Shown here piece by piece: positions 24,989 to 33,972 of a stretch of 64,000 nt of DNA. The DNA comes from Latescibacteria bacterium UBA6620. GTDB lineage: Bacteria > Latescibacterota > UBA2968. The notes under the pieces were generated by a model that was not told the origin of the DNA, made no database searches, and saw only the letters and a list, made by a program, of their open reading frames with translations. Positions within the stretch are counted from its first letter, which is position 1, and each line of letters opens with the position of its first letter. The stretch lies in assembly GCA_002433075.1 (NCBI GenBank), contig DJHM01000044.1:186001-250000 (forward strand), in the 5' to 3' direction. The position numbers were made by a program, and so were the translations under genes.

Positions 24989-25789
24989 CTATTTGAAGTC
25001 GGGGTATCGGGATTGCAGGTTCAGAATCATCTTCCTGATGGCGGCTTTCTCGGCGTCGATTCCCTCCTGATCGCGAAGAATCATCGTGGTGAGCTGCCAA
25101 GCCGCCCATTCGATCTCTTCGGGTGGGTTATGGTCGAAGTACTCATCGAGATAGACGTGGGAAACCCGATCGCGGAGAGGGCGCTCCTCTTCGGAGATGG
25201 TGTCGAGCCCCTGCTTCAGGCCGTGCTGGATGAGATAGGTGGTTTTTGCAACATCGCTGAACGCGTGGCCCCGGTACGCATTGACCCAGTCGATGGGGCG
25301 GAGGCACCTGTGGGGGTCGAGGATCACGTTCTCGGGATGGAAATCGCCGTGACACAAGCAGAACGGCTCGTTGCGATGGACGTGAGAGAGGAGAACGGCT
25401 TTCCCGTCTCGACTCATGGGTTCGAAGTGCTCGATTCCGGCCCCGACCCGGCTTTCCCAGGATGGTAGATCGACGCCGGAAGCTCTGTGAATCTCCGGGT
25501 GAAGCCGGGCAAGTTGACGGGCGAAGTCCTCCACCGTGTAGTCGGGACGAATGGATGCTTCGTTGACGGCAGCGCCTTCGATGTGTTCGTAAAGCAAACC
25601 GATTCTGCCGTCGACGGTCGTGGTCCCGAAAAAGGTGGGTGCCGAGGGACATCGGTCAGATATGATGCGGGAGATCCGCTCTTCCTGCTGGGGGCCCCGG
25701 TCCTGGAACTCCGGGTAGAACAGCTTGAGGGCCTTTCCGTCGTCGGTTAGAAACACCTCTGCAGTTCGTCCGAGTCCCAGCAGTTCCAC
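24989..25789 (-). CDS. aminoglycoside phosphotransferase (APH)-family kinase-like protein
   Basis: 266 aa from GTG 25789. The kinase-like fold is shown by GRTAEVFLTDDGKALKLF (nucleotide Lys), YEHIEGAAV (hinge), the catalytic CHGDFHPENVIL (HGD...N) and PIDWVNAYRGH (the DFG-equivalent Asp). The family phosphorylates small alcohols such as choline, homoserine, sugars or antibiotics; the substrate here is unknown. No resistance context is visible. A gap of 174 bp separates it from the DUF6785-type gene upstream. Confidence 0.88.
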   Translation of the reverse strand: MELLGLGRTAEVFLTDDGKALKLFYPEFQDRGPQQEERISRIISDRCPSAPTFFGTTTVDGRIGLLYEHIEGAAVNEASIRPDYTVEDFARQLARLHPEIHRASGVDLPSWESRVGAGIEHFEPMSRDGKAVLLSHVHRNEPFCLCHGDFHPENVILDPHRCLRPIDWVNAYRGHAFSDVAKTTYLIQHGLKQGLDTISEEERPLRDRVSHVYLDEYFDHNPPEEIEWAAWQLTTMILRDQEGIDAEKAAIRKMILNLQSRYPDFK

Positions 25790-25963
25790 GTCCTGTGACC
25801 TCGATGGATTCGTGATGTAGAGTTGCCCGGGTCAATGATACCTCACCTGGGCTCTTCACGCCACGAACGGAGTTTTTTTGCATGGCTCAGGGAAGCTGGA
25901 GAAGCCTATGGACACGATCTGAAACGTCACGATGGTGGGCGATGGAATCTACGGAGGCCAAAA

Positions 25964-27925
25964 TCAATACAATCCCCAGGAGTGTCCCTGACCCGGGAAC
26001 CAGATCCCGTCGACCAGGGCAGAGACGCCGACGCCGACGAAGTATCCGAGAGCCAGCCCGAAGAAGAAGGGGGTCGACCGTTGGTAGAGCCGAATGCCGC
26101 CGATTCTGAGGATCAGGAGTTTGGCAAGCCAGGCGACGAATATCGGAAAGGTGTTCCGCCGATTCGTGGGATGCGCCGTCGCAGCGACGAACCCGATCGG
26201 GTGGAGCGGCCATCGGGGAAGGGCGTAACGAAGAATGACAGTCGAGCCTGCGGTGATCACACCAAACAGGCTCCACATCATCTGCTTTCGATTGACGCGG
26301 AAAGGATCCCTGATATGACCGGCGGCGCTGTCGAACACGCCCTGTATGAAGGGGCCGTAGATGCCGCCGTAGTTGAAGGCTCCGGTTGCGTAGCTCGATG
26401 TGACTTGATAAAGGGTGCTGGTGATGACCACCGTGCCGAGGGCGGTGACGACGGCAATCAGGAGCCTTCTTCGATCAGCGGTGTAGGCTTCGAACAGCCG
26501 GTTGGCGTTGGCGAGGTCGGCCATGAGGATCGTCTTAATATCTTTGTGCCACGCTTCGGTGAGGGCCAGCCCTGCGATGCCGGCGGGGGTGAAGTGCAAG
26601 GAACCGACGAGATTCAGCATGACGGGTTGGGCCCGCATCATGCGGGCGCTGATGACACCGCCTTCGACCGTCAAGCGGGTGATGCCGAGCCAGATGAGGA
26701 CGACGACGAGCAGGAATCCCGTGGCGATGTAGACGGGCATGCCGGATGCCGTACACCACGCGATGATGAAGAGCGCACTCAGGAAGAGACCAATCGCCGA
26801 GGATCGATAGGACAGAATCTCACGATCGTCGTCGACGGTCGGATCGCCGTACCAGGCTTTACGGAAGACTTCGCGGAGATGGCCCCTCGCGATCCACAGG
26901 GTCCACGGCACGATCACACACAGCGCCCCGAATCCCTGCAGATTCTCGAACTGGGACGTCGCGGTCGTGTGGGTGGCCCCGATCTCGATTCCCAGCCGAT
27001 TCAGGATGCCCATTTCCAGGATGAGCAGGACCTGAAAGACCAGGATGCTGGATAACACGTCCAGTCCAATGAAATAGGATACGCCGACGATCATCGGGTA
27101 GAGGCTGGTATGCACGCCGGGGAAATCGCGGCCGAAGTCGAGTACGCCGAAGTTCCTCGGGAGTGCGGGAAACAGGGGGACGAAGTAGCCGATGATGCCC
27201 CACCCGATCTGGAAAAACGCCAGACCGAACCCGACCCAGAAGATCGGGCGATTCATGAATCCAACCAGGAAAGCGCCTCGGGGTTCGCGTTCTGCCATGG
27301 CCAGAGGCAGGGACATGAGCGGAAATGTGAGACGCTCGTGCTCGACCCACTGCTTGCGGAGGATCGATCCTGCACAAAGGGCCAACACACCGATCGCGGC
27401 AACCAGACTCAGACGCCAGAACAGGGGGAGCACCCACACTTCCCACGGGATTTCCGCGCCCCGGGGAAGCCCTTCGAAGAACCATTTGACGGCCGAGGGT
27501 TCCCTCACGTGCGCCCAGTCCGTCAGATGAGGGTGCAGATCGTCTTCCCAGCGATTCTCCTCGTTTGCGAAGTAGAAGGGAGCCGCGGTGTTGGCGATGA
27601 CATAGCCCATGAAGTAACTGGGCAGCGCGGATGCGATCAGAGCCATGCCCGCGATCACGAGGATCTCTGCCCGGGTCAGGACCCATTTCGCGTTGACCTT
27701 CTGGAGTAGCTTGTTGACGACGACCGCGATGAAAAAGACGGGAACGACCGCACCCCAGGGCAGGTGATCCGCAGCCATTTTGGTCGTATGGCCGATATGT
27801 CGGGTGTAATGGCCGCCCCAGCCGAGGAAGGCCGCGCACCCCGCGCCGAGGAGGATGGCGCGGGTGGTGACCGGGTGGTCGGGAGCTGCTACGTGCTCCG
27901 GAGTGGTATCGGGTTGGGTGGACAT
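25964..27925 (-). CDS. large polytopic membrane protein, DUF6785/DUF6784-like
   Basis: 653 aa with roughly twelve or more hydrophobic segments (for example VVPVFFIAVVVNKLLQ, ILVIAGMALIASALP, FLSALFIIAWCTA and ATGFLLVVVLIWLGITRL). A conserved-looking loop ENRWEDDLHPHLTDW and an EHERLTFPLMSLPLAM segment are typical of the DUF6785 family of planctomycetes and candidate phyla, which resembles oligopeptide transporters. Function unknown; a transporter is a reasonable guess. Directly upstream in the same transcript direction is a propeller protein gene (40 bp gap). Confidence 0.8.
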   Translation of the reverse strand: MSTQPDTTPEHVAAPDHPVTTRAILLGAGCAAFLGWGGHYTRHIGHTTKMAADHLPWGAVVPVFFIAVVVNKLLQKVNAKWVLTRAEILVIAGMALIASALPSYFMGYVIANTAAPFYFANEENRWEDDLHPHLTDWAHVREPSAVKWFFEGLPRGAEIPWEVWVLPLFWRLSLVAAIGVLALCAGSILRKQWVEHERLTFPLMSLPLAMAEREPRGAFLVGFMNRPIFWVGFGLAFFQIGWGIIGYFVPLFPALPRNFGVLDFGRDFPGVHTSLYPMIVGVSYFIGLDVLSSILVFQVLLILEMGILNRLGIEIGATHTTATSQFENLQGFGALCVIVPWTLWIARGHLREVFRKAWYGDPTVDDDREILSYRSSAIGLFLSALFIIAWCTASGMPVYIATGFLLVVVLIWLGITRLTVEGGVISARMMRAQPVMLNLVGSLHFTPAGIAGLALTEAWHKDIKTILMADLANANRLFEAYTADRRRLLIAVVTALGTVVITSTLYQVTSSYATGAFNYGGIYGPFIQGVFDSAAGHIRDPFRVNRKQMMWSLFGVITAGSTVILRYALPRWPLHPIGFVAATAHPTNRRNTFPIFVAWLAKLLILRIGGIRLYQRSTPFFFGLALGYFVGVGVSALVDGIWFPGQGHSWGLY

Positions 27926-27930
27926 GCCCG

Positions 27931-27965
27931 TGTGGACGGTTGACAGTCGGCGGTAGGCGGACGGC
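27931..27965. repeat. short G-rich quasi-periodic repeat (GGCGGTAGGCGG type)
   Basis: Reads GTGGACGGTTGACAG then TCGGCGGTAGGCGGACGG, sharing GGCGGTAGGCGG and GTGGACGGT units with 11429-11456. It directly abuts the stop codon of the upstream propeller gene (TAG from 27965-27967). Confidence 0.6.
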
Positions 27966-29104
27966 TATGATTTCGTGATGTCGGAGACGTCGGCGATCCA
28001 GATCTGTCTTGTGCCGCCGTGGACGGAGTCGAAGGTGATGGTCTTGCCGTCACGCGACCAGCGAGGGTGGAGGTCGCAGCGGATGTCCTTGGTGTATTGG
28101 GGATCGGAATGATAATGCCCGATCACCGATTTTTCTCCGGTTTCCATTTCGTAGAGCATCACTTCAGACAGCCGCTCTTCCCCGATGGGATAGGTGTCAC
28201 ACACAACCCATCGACGATCGGGTGAGAAGGCGTTGTGGCCGTCTGAGGGGAATGCCCCTGCTCCAAAGGGTTCGAAGTCCTTCACTCGATCGTGGAACTC
28301 AACAAACTGCATCTCTCCGAGGACGTCTGAAGAAGCCAAGATGCGCTCATCGTCCCGCCAGGCGAAGTGTGAGGTCTTCCTTCCTGCAGGAATCTGGAGC
28401 TCGAGATCGGATCCGTCCGTGTTGACGGTCCACATGGATGTCATTCTCTGACCGTCGCCGACGCCGGCGCGACAAAGAAACAGCACGCGCGTTCCGTCGG
28501 TGTTGAAGTAGACGTGGTTAAACCAGTATCGACCCTCGAACGGGATCTCCGGGAAGGCGCGTACGACGTCGGCAATCGAGAGGATTAGCTTCGATGTCCC
28601 GTCGCGGAAGTCGAGCAAGGTCAAGCCATCGTCTTCTGGATGATCCTCCCAGTTTTCCTCCCACACATTGTCATATCCGACGACGGGTCGGCAGTGGGCC
28701 ATCCGCGCGAAGTTCAGTCCCAGGCCGATGGGTTCGGTCGGCGAGATGGCTGCGACGGCCCCGTCAATCGTTCGACGTTCACCGGTCTCCGGATTGAGGG
28801 TACGTGAGACGACCCGATTCCCTTCCCAATCGTTGTAGGTGAACTCAGTGCCGAATCCGGCATCGATCCAGTGCATCATGCTGCCCTGCTGCAGATTGAA
28901 GGCCGACGTTTCTGCCAGTGTCTCGAACTCGCCAGTGTCCCGGTCTACCAGACCGACTTTGGCGACGTCCGTACTCAGGGGGCGGTGGTCGTCGAAATCG
29001 GTCTCGAGTGCGAGATGACGCTGATTTGCCGGGTCCCACGCGTCGACGCCGTAGTAGCCGAAGAAGTGATGCAGGGGACCCTGCGTCATAGGCTCGACGT
29101 TCAT
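27965..29104 (-). CDS. TolB/oligogalacturonate-lyase-like beta-propeller protein
   Basis: 379 aa from ATG 29104, which overlaps the upstream TGA in ATGA (29101-29104); the longer frame to 29161 is a shadow of the upstream gene. Repeated blades end in motifs such as GTRVLFLCRAG, FSPDRRWVVCDTY and HPRWSRDGKTITFDS, typical of TolB/WD40-like (PD40) propellers; the N-terminal HHFFGYYGVDAWD block occurs in a set of bacterial propellers related to oligogalacturonate lyase. No signal peptide is seen. Activity uncertain: glycan lyase or ligand-binding propeller. Confidence 0.8.
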   Translation of the reverse strand: MNVEPMTQGPLHHFFGYYGVDAWDPANQRHLALETDFDDHRPLSTDVAKVGLVDRDTGEFETLAETSAFNLQQGSMMHWIDAGFGTEFTYNDWEGNRVVSRTLNPETGERRTIDGAVAAISPTEPIGLGLNFARMAHCRPVVGYDNVWEENWEDHPEDDGLTLLDFRDGTSKLILSIADVVRAFPEIPFEGRYWFNHVYFNTDGTRVLFLCRAGVGDGQRMTSMWTVNTDGSDLELQIPAGRKTSHFAWRDDERILASSDVLGEMQFVEFHDRVKDFEPFGAGAFPSDGHNAFSPDRRWVVCDTYPIGEERLSEVMLYEMETGEKSVIGHYHSDPQYTKDIRCDLHPRWSRDGKTITFDSVHGGTRQIWIADVSDITKS

Positions 29105-29487
29105 TCCTCTTCCTCTACTGCCTCGGGGAAGGATATGAAGAGCGTATCGCCGACCGTGCATCCCAGATCGGTTGCGGCGTGACCGTAGCTGATTGCAATC
29201 TGCAGTTTGTGATCGTCCTCGATCAAGGCGACCCAGTCCCCTCGGGGTACATCCGAATAGTCTTTGCCCAGGAAGGGGTTCACCGTTCGATCCCGAAAAC
29301 GGGCGGTGAAGGTGACGCCGTGTACAATCCCGTGTTCGGCCAGCGTCGTGTCATTAACGCTTGTGTTGACGTTTGCGTATTCCTCGCTGATACGTAAAAC
29401 CGTGACGAGCAGTTCAGAGGGTTCGTGGTCGTCGGCGAGGGTGGGTGATGCGAAGGCCAGGAGTAAGAAGATGGTTGCTGTTTTCAA
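29101..29487 (-). CDS. secreted stand-alone SAM hydroxide adenosyltransferase C-terminal-like domain
   Basis: 128 aa. Residues 1-18 (MKTATIFLLLAFASPTLA) are a clear signal peptide. The mature part contains GDWVALIEDDHKLQIAISYGHAATDLGCTVGDTL, in the pattern of the C-terminal domain of S-adenosyl-L-methionine hydroxide adenosyltransferases (DUF62), but the catalytic N-terminal domain is absent. As an exported single domain it may bind a small ligand; no activity can be claimed. Overlaps the downstream propeller gene by 4 bp. Confidence 0.7.
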   Translation of the reverse strand: MKTATIFLLLAFASPTLADDHEPSELLVTVLRISEEYANVNTSVNDTTLAEHGIVHGVTFTARFRDRTVNPFLGKDYSDVPRGDWVALIEDDHKLQIAISYGHAATDLGCTVGDTLFISFPEAVEEEE

Positions 29488-29526
29488 TGGATGGCTCCGT
29501 GGTGAATATGTGAGACCGGCCGCCCT

Positions 29527-29557
29527 TCGACTCCTGCCTTCGCTCGCAAGCGAGCTA
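29527..29557. repeat. 31-bp exact direct repeat, left copy
   Basis: Begins TCGACTCCTGCCTTC and ends in the hairpin GCTCGC-AA-GCGAGC plus TA. An identical 31-bp copy in the same orientation is at 30906-30936. The two bracket the enolase-superfamily gene at 29625-30857. Confidence 0.9.
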
Positions 29558-29624
29558 CGGCACGGCAGGCGCGCAGAGGGTGACCGGTAGGTTGGATGGT
29601 TGTCTCGTCACGAATGACGATTTG

Positions 29625-30857
29625 CTACCATCCCTGACGGGTCAGGTCGGCGTGTTCCTTACGGAATCCGTCGCTGCCGTCGTCTTCGATGACTTCGAGG
29701 GAGACCCCGGGCTGGAAGCCGGGAAGGTTTCCGGCGTAGAAGGCGGTCTGATAGTTACCTTCGTATGTGAAGGACCAAACGCGGGTTTTGCCCGATTCAC
29801 CCGGCCACGTGACCCGGAGAATCCGGTCCTGGCTGTTATACTGCTCTTTCGGTGATGGAGAGGATTCATCGACGCGGTAGCGGTCGATTGCAGTTTCGTC
29901 TACCTCGATGCCCAGTCCTGGTTCATCGCTCACGTCGATGTAGCTATCCTTCACGTCCAGACGTTGCGTGAGGAGATCGTGCTCCCAGAGTTCGTGGCAG
30001 GTGATGGCTGGATGCTGGGCGTGGGAGAGGACGGCGCCGAAGTGTGTGACGAATGCGGTCGTGATGCCCGTCCCGACCTGTTGGATCCAGAATGGCTTGT
30101 TGGCGGCGGCGGCGAGGGCGGCTTCCTTGCGAAACTCGGTGATCCCGCGTCCGATGACGAACCCGTCGCAGCAATCGGCCTGGACCAGCTCAAGGCGGAA
30201 GTGCTCGACGATGGGCTTCTGCGTGTTTTGCCGGAGCCTCGCCGCGCCGGGGATGTCTTCGGCCAGTCGGAACGGAGTCTCAAAGATGCCGACGTTCGGA
30301 TGGGCGTCGAGCCTTCGAAGGACGGTCTCGGCATTGGCCTCGTTCAACAGAAACCCGTTAAAGTCGATGTCGAACTTGAAATCATCCGGCACGACGTTGC
30401 CGACCTTCTCGATCTGGTCGTGAACGTCACGCCAGGGCCGCGCCTTCATCTTGAAGGACGTATACCCACGCCCCATCGCCTCCTTCGCTTCCTTGATCCA
30501 GTCTTCCGGCGGCATGTCGATGTCCCACCAGGAGATCGGGCATCGGCTGCGAAGTTGCTTGCCGAGAAGGGCGTGCGCGGGTGAGCCGACCGACTTGCCC
30601 GCGGCGTCGGTGACGGCGACCTGTAAACCCAGCCCGATGTCGTCGTCGAGAAGCACATCGAAGAGCCCCCTTCCGACAACCACATCCGTGTCGTGAACGG
30701 CCAGGCCGTCGCCCCAACCGACAATGTCAGCGTCTGTCACGACGCGGTAGACGTAGACGCGCTCGCTGTGCGTCTGCGCGCGCTGCATGTGTCGGGTGAC
30801 GTGGTCGGCGTAAAAGGGGATGTCGAGTGCGATCCGTTCGGCGTGTGTGATTTTCAT
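29625..30857 (-). CDS. enolase-superfamily (mandelate racemase/MLE-like) enzyme
   Basis: 410 aa. N-terminal capping domain starts MKITHAERIALDIPF; the barrel shows SFKMKARPW (KxK-like base), FDIDFNGF (metal Asp), IFETPFR (Glu) and ITTAFVTHFG. A C-terminal WTFSYEGN-like extension (VWSFTYEGNYQTAFYAGNLPG) is longer than usual. The residues fit a dehydratase or racemase of the MR subgroup but do not name the substrate. The gene is bracketed by two identical 31-bp direct repeats and is followed by another enolase-superfamily gene upstream on the same strand. Confidence 0.85.
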   Translation of the reverse strand: MKITHAERIALDIPFYADHVTRHMQRAQTHSERVYVYRVVTDADIVGWGDGLAVHDTDVVVGRGLFDVLLDDDIGLGLQVAVTDAAGKSVGSPAHALLGKQLRSRCPISWWDIDMPPEDWIKEAKEAMGRGYTSFKMKARPWRDVHDQIEKVGNVVPDDFKFDIDFNGFLLNEANAETVLRRLDAHPNVGIFETPFRLAEDIPGAARLRQNTQKPIVEHFRLELVQADCCDGFVIGRGITEFRKEAALAAAANKPFWIQQVGTGITTAFVTHFGAVLSHAQHPAITCHELWEHDLLTQRLDVKDSYIDVSDEPGLGIEVDETAIDRYRVDESSPSPKEQYNSQDRILRVTWPGESGKTRVWSFTYEGNYQTAFYAGNLPGFQPGVSLEVIEDDGSDGFRKEHADLTRQGW

Positions 30858-30905
30858 GTTGAAACCTGTGACATCGTGTGATCACTTGTCCAGATAGGCG
30901 TGTTC

Positions 30906-30936
30906 TCGACTCCTGCCTTCGCTCGCAAGCGAGCTA
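30906..30936. repeat. 31-bp exact direct repeat, right copy
   Basis: Identical over all 31 bases to 29527-29557 and in the same orientation; sits in the 171-bp gap between the two enolase-superfamily genes. Beyond 31 bp the two copies diverge. Confidence 0.9.
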
Positions 30937-31028
30937 TGTCAAGCCAGGCCCGGTCGAACTGACGCCCTCAGGATGACGGAAGTTGGGATCATTCACTCTG
31001 TGCGATGTTTTCCAATCAGGTCTTCGTC

Positions 31029-32087
31029 CTACTCGATGCTCAGTCCGGGTGCGTCACTCATATATATGAAGCCATCGGAGCGGAAGTCGACGGGTAACAT
31101 CAGCTTGTTCTTGAAGGCAGTCGGGTAGTTCTCCGTGATGAGACCATTGTCGACGGCGGCAACACAGGTCGAACCGATGTTGGGATTCCCGTGGGGCGCC
31201 ATCTTGAGGTGATGGGCGCTGGCGAAGGCCGCGATCTTGAGCCATTCGCTGATGCCGCCACACGTATTCGGATCGAGTTGGATGATGTCGGCAGCCTTCG
31301 CGTCGATCAGGTCTCGGGCTCCCCAACGTGTGAATTCGTTCTCGCCGCTGGCGACAGGGATGTCCAGTTTCTCTACGAGCATCGCGCCTCCGCGGAAGTC
31401 ATCGGCCCGCACAGGCTCCTCGAACCAGTAGGGATCGGAGGACTCCATCATCCTGGCGAAGCGAAGTGCGGTTCGCCCGTCCCAGGCGTTGTTGGCGTCG
31501 ATCATCAACTCGATGTCGGGTCCGATGGCTTCCCGTACTGATTGAACCCGCTCGGCGTCGTGTCTCAGCGTGACACCGGGCCACCCGATTTTCATTTTAA
31601 CGGCGCGGAAACCGGCTTCCACGTAGCTCGTCAGTTCGGTGCATAGATCTTCAACGGTCTTCCCCTCTTCATAATACCCGCCCGCGGCATAGGCCTCGAC
31701 CCGCTCCTGAACCCCGCCGGCTAGCTTCCATACCGGCTGATCGAGCGCCTTCCCCTTGAGATCCCAGAGCGCAATGTCGACGGCGCTCATGCTGTTGATA
31801 TACTCGCCCTTGGCGACCGGCTTCCGGGCACCTCCCATGTACATCTTGTCCCATAGGTAACCGATCCGCAGGGGATCCTCCCCGACGAGCTGTTTGCTCA
31901 TGGACCCGAGGATATGGGCCCGCTTGACGCCCCCGGCTCCCGTGGGCGCCATACCGACGAGGCCCTCATCGGTATGGATTTCGAGACGCCCGCCGCCAGA
32001 GGTCGTCGTTTTCTTGATGGAGTTCCAGAACGGCTTTTCGAGCGGTCCGAAGCTGACGCCCGTGAGTTTGAGCTCGGTGATTTCCAT
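31029..32087 (-). CDS. enolase-superfamily (mandelate racemase subgroup) enzyme
   Basis: 352 aa. AVKMKIGWPG provides the KxK base pair, metal ligands lie in MIDANNAW, WFEEPVRAD and ASGENEF, and the His on the other face in MAPHGNPNIGSTC. The order matches sugar-acid dehydratases and racemases of the mandelate racemase subgroup. The N-terminal domain carries RLEIHTDEGLVGMAPTGA. It is separated by 6 bp from the unknown 281-aa protein upstream. Substrate unknown; the cluster hints at sugar-acid catabolism. Confidence 0.88.
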   Translation of the reverse strand: MEITELKLTGVSFGPLEKPFWNSIKKTTTSGGGRLEIHTDEGLVGMAPTGAGGVKRAHILGSMSKQLVGEDPLRIGYLWDKMYMGGARKPVAKGEYINSMSAVDIALWDLKGKALDQPVWKLAGGVQERVEAYAAGGYYEEGKTVEDLCTELTSYVEAGFRAVKMKIGWPGVTLRHDAERVQSVREAIGPDIELMIDANNAWDGRTALRFARMMESSDPYWFEEPVRADDFRGGAMLVEKLDIPVASGENEFTRWGARDLIDAKAADIIQLDPNTCGGISEWLKIAAFASAHHLKMAPHGNPNIGSTCVAAVDNGLITENYPTAFKNKLMLPVDFRSDGFIYMSDAPGLSIE

Positions 32088-32093
32088 CGTCTG

Positions 32094-32939
32094 TCAGCTA
32101 TCGATCACGCGCTTCACGACGTTAGTCGCTTCCATTTCCCACACTTCGTTGAAGACGAGAGGTTTAGGACGGGCCGGAGGGTATCCAGGTGGCTGGTTGT
32201 TCGGGTCGTGGAGTTCGTGGCGGTCGAGGCCCCTGACCTTGTCCAGCCATTCCCGTTCCTCGGGCGCTGCTGCGCATTCACGCCTCAGGATGAACTCGAC
32301 CCAGTCGAACGCCGTAATCGCGACGTCAGCCACGAAGACGCGTTGGATGTCGTCGCCGGTCCAGGTGGCGAGGTCGGGGAGAAGGATGGGGCCCGTGCAG
32401 ACCTGGAATTGCGGGTTGTCCTGGTTGATGTTGATGAGGTTGACGGGATACTCAGCCGTGACGGTGAAACCCTTGTCTTTGTAGGTCGAAAAAACACTCA
32501 TCACGTCGTTGTCGAGCGTGGCCTGGACGATGGCGCCGTCGTCGGTGAGGTCTTCGGTTTCTCCGAACGATCGGATGTCGATCTTGTAGTCCTGGTAGTC
32601 CGAGAGAGATTTCGTCGCCACCTCTTCCGATTCAGAGCTGGGTCTGGCAGCGATTCCCAACCCCGACTTCCTGCTGAAGGCCATTCGCCACTCGTTGCTG
32701 GGAATCTGGAAGAGGTTGCGCTTTGCGATGGTGTATTCGCTCCGGCAGGGCGATCCAAGAAAGCACTCGGACGAGACACCAGTGGCATCCTCCGTGATCT
32801 CGCATCTGGCGACGAGGTTAAAGCGAACCTGGTAGGCTTCGCCCGTCTCGCCGACGAATCCTCCCATCCACCGGTAGTACGGATCGGGCGTCCAGGGCTG
32901 GCCGAACCACGTGAAGGTCGAACGGAAGAAGTCGATCAT
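32094..32939 (-). CDS. unrecognised 281-aa protein
   Basis: I do not recognise a family. No signal peptide or membrane segment is apparent. The N-terminal part is aromatic-rich (FRSTFTWFGQPWTPDPYYRW) with four Cys (ARCEI, SSECF, SPCRS, QVCTG); the middle is predicted to be beta-rich (ATLDNDVMSVFSTY, VTAEYPVNLINI), and the end is acidic and proline-rich (NNQPPGYPPARPKP). It lies 6 bp upstream of an enolase-superfamily gene and 83 bp from a PhyH gene, so it probably belongs to that transcript. Codon use looks like its neighbours. The opposite strand also has a long open frame but without family resemblance. Confidence 0.7.
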   Translation of the reverse strand: MIDFFRSTFTWFGQPWTPDPYYRWMGGFVGETGEAYQVRFNLVARCEITEDATGVSSECFLGSPCRSEYTIAKRNLFQIPSNEWRMAFSRKSGLGIAARPSSESEEVATKSLSDYQDYKIDIRSFGETEDLTDDGAIVQATLDNDVMSVFSTYKDKGFTVTAEYPVNLININQDNPQFQVCTGPILLPDLATWTGDDIQRVFVADVAITAFDWVEFILRRECAAAPEEREWLDKVRGLDRHELHDPNNQPPGYPPARPKPLVFNEVWEMEATNVVKRVIDS

Positions 32940-33022
32940 CGTGGCCTCTCAGAGTAGATGCGTGTCAGGGTGGGGACCGTTCGCGAACGGTCCCTTCGAA
33001 GATGTGTATTCACGGCGGATGA

Positions 33023-33820
33023 CTAGAAGCCGGCGAAGCCGTACTTGCGCAGGAAGTCGATCCATATCTGGCGGATTGGGCTCTTGTCAGGATTGGCGAT
33101 CCACTCGGGTGGGCGCTTGACGAGCGGGAAGGCTTCGATCAGACTCGCCTCCTGGGTAGCTCGCTCGCGAATGGTCGCCTCGTCGTCCGGGGCAAAGTAG
33201 CCGACGCTGCACATTCTTCGTTCGGGGCGACCGCCCCAGCTGGCGTGCCAGACGCGATTGTCGAACGCGATCACGTCTCCAGGCGAGGATTCAGCTACAA
33301 AAGCGGGTATCTCGTCGACATCCAATCCTGCATCATCCTCCACACCTTTGTTGCTCTCCTTGATCCGGATGTTTTCGCGGATGTCGGTGTGCAGCGGGGC
33401 TCGATGCGACCCCGGGATGAACCGCAGGGCGCCCGTGTCCGCCTCCAATGGCTGCAGGTAGAAAGCGAACTTGACCCCTCGACGGTCGAGATGACCCGTG
33501 TCGGGATGCCATTCCGTCCGGTCCCCGAAGAATGCGTTGCCGTTTGCGTACATCCCGACCACTTCCGATTTCATGAGCTGTTTCGCCTGCCCGTGAAACC
33601 GCGAATCCTCGAGGAGCGAACCAAGGAAGGGTGAGTCCGGGCCGAGGTTGGTCCAGTTGAACTGCTTTCGAATCCCCCGCTGCTCAGTCTGGTTCTTCGC
33701 AGTGGCCAACCGTACGCCGAATTCCTCATTGGCCGTGGCGACTTCGGCGGTTGTCAGCAGACCCGGCAGGACCAGGAATCCGAAGGTGTCGTAGTGACGA
33801 ATTTGAGGTTCGGTCAGCAT
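33023..33820 (-). CDS. phytanoyl-CoA dioxygenase (PhyH) family protein
   Basis: 265 aa from ATG 33820, preceded by GAGGA. An open frame extends on to 34327 but that extension is the shadow of the adjacent NHL protein gene and is rich in Arg/Pro. Motifs: DTFGFLVLPGLL at the start, HxD in TEWHPDTGHLD, PGSHRAPLH, and distal RVWHASWGGRPERRMCSVGYF with the Arg for 2-oxoglutarate. It shares the WGG and FG(G)GTHRR-like end with the PhyH at 57179-58009. Substrate unknown. Confidence 0.92.
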   Translation of the reverse strand: MLTEPQIRHYDTFGFLVLPGLLTTAEVATANEEFGVRLATAKNQTEQRGIRKQFNWTNLGPDSPFLGSLLEDSRFHGQAKQLMKSEVVGMYANGNAFFGDRTEWHPDTGHLDRRGVKFAFYLQPLEADTGALRFIPGSHRAPLHTDIRENIRIKESNKGVEDDAGLDVDEIPAFVAESSPGDVIAFDNRVWHASWGGRPERRMCSVGYFAPDDEATIRERATQEASLIEAFPLVKRPPEWIANPDKSPIRQIWIDFLRKYGFAGF

Positions 33821-33884
33821 GCGTGTGATTTCCTCGGATAGGATCGAAAATCTCGTCTGGCTGGGAACCGTTCGTTTGGTTTCT

Positions 33885-33932
33885 CGAAGATCAAAATGGG
33901 TCCCGGCCAAGAAGCGTACCGGGATGACACGT
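33885..33932. repeat. intergenic repeat copy C (truncated, no palindrome)
   Basis: Begins CGAAGATCAAAATGGG and continues with TCCCGGCCAAGAAGCG and TACCGGGATGACAC, matching copies A and B (15731 and 16649) across the first half. The GTAGGG...CCCTAC palindrome is missing. Lies between the PhyH gene and the NHL protein gene. Confidence 0.75.
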
Positions 33933-33972
33933 ACTTTAACGATGTGTAGATAGCTCTTGTCGGCCCTCGCCG

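Noticed and set aside
25823..27055. 410-aa open frame on the plus strand
   Set aside because: Opposite the DUF6785-type membrane protein; composition is acidic and low complexity, as expected for the antisense of hydrophobic codons.
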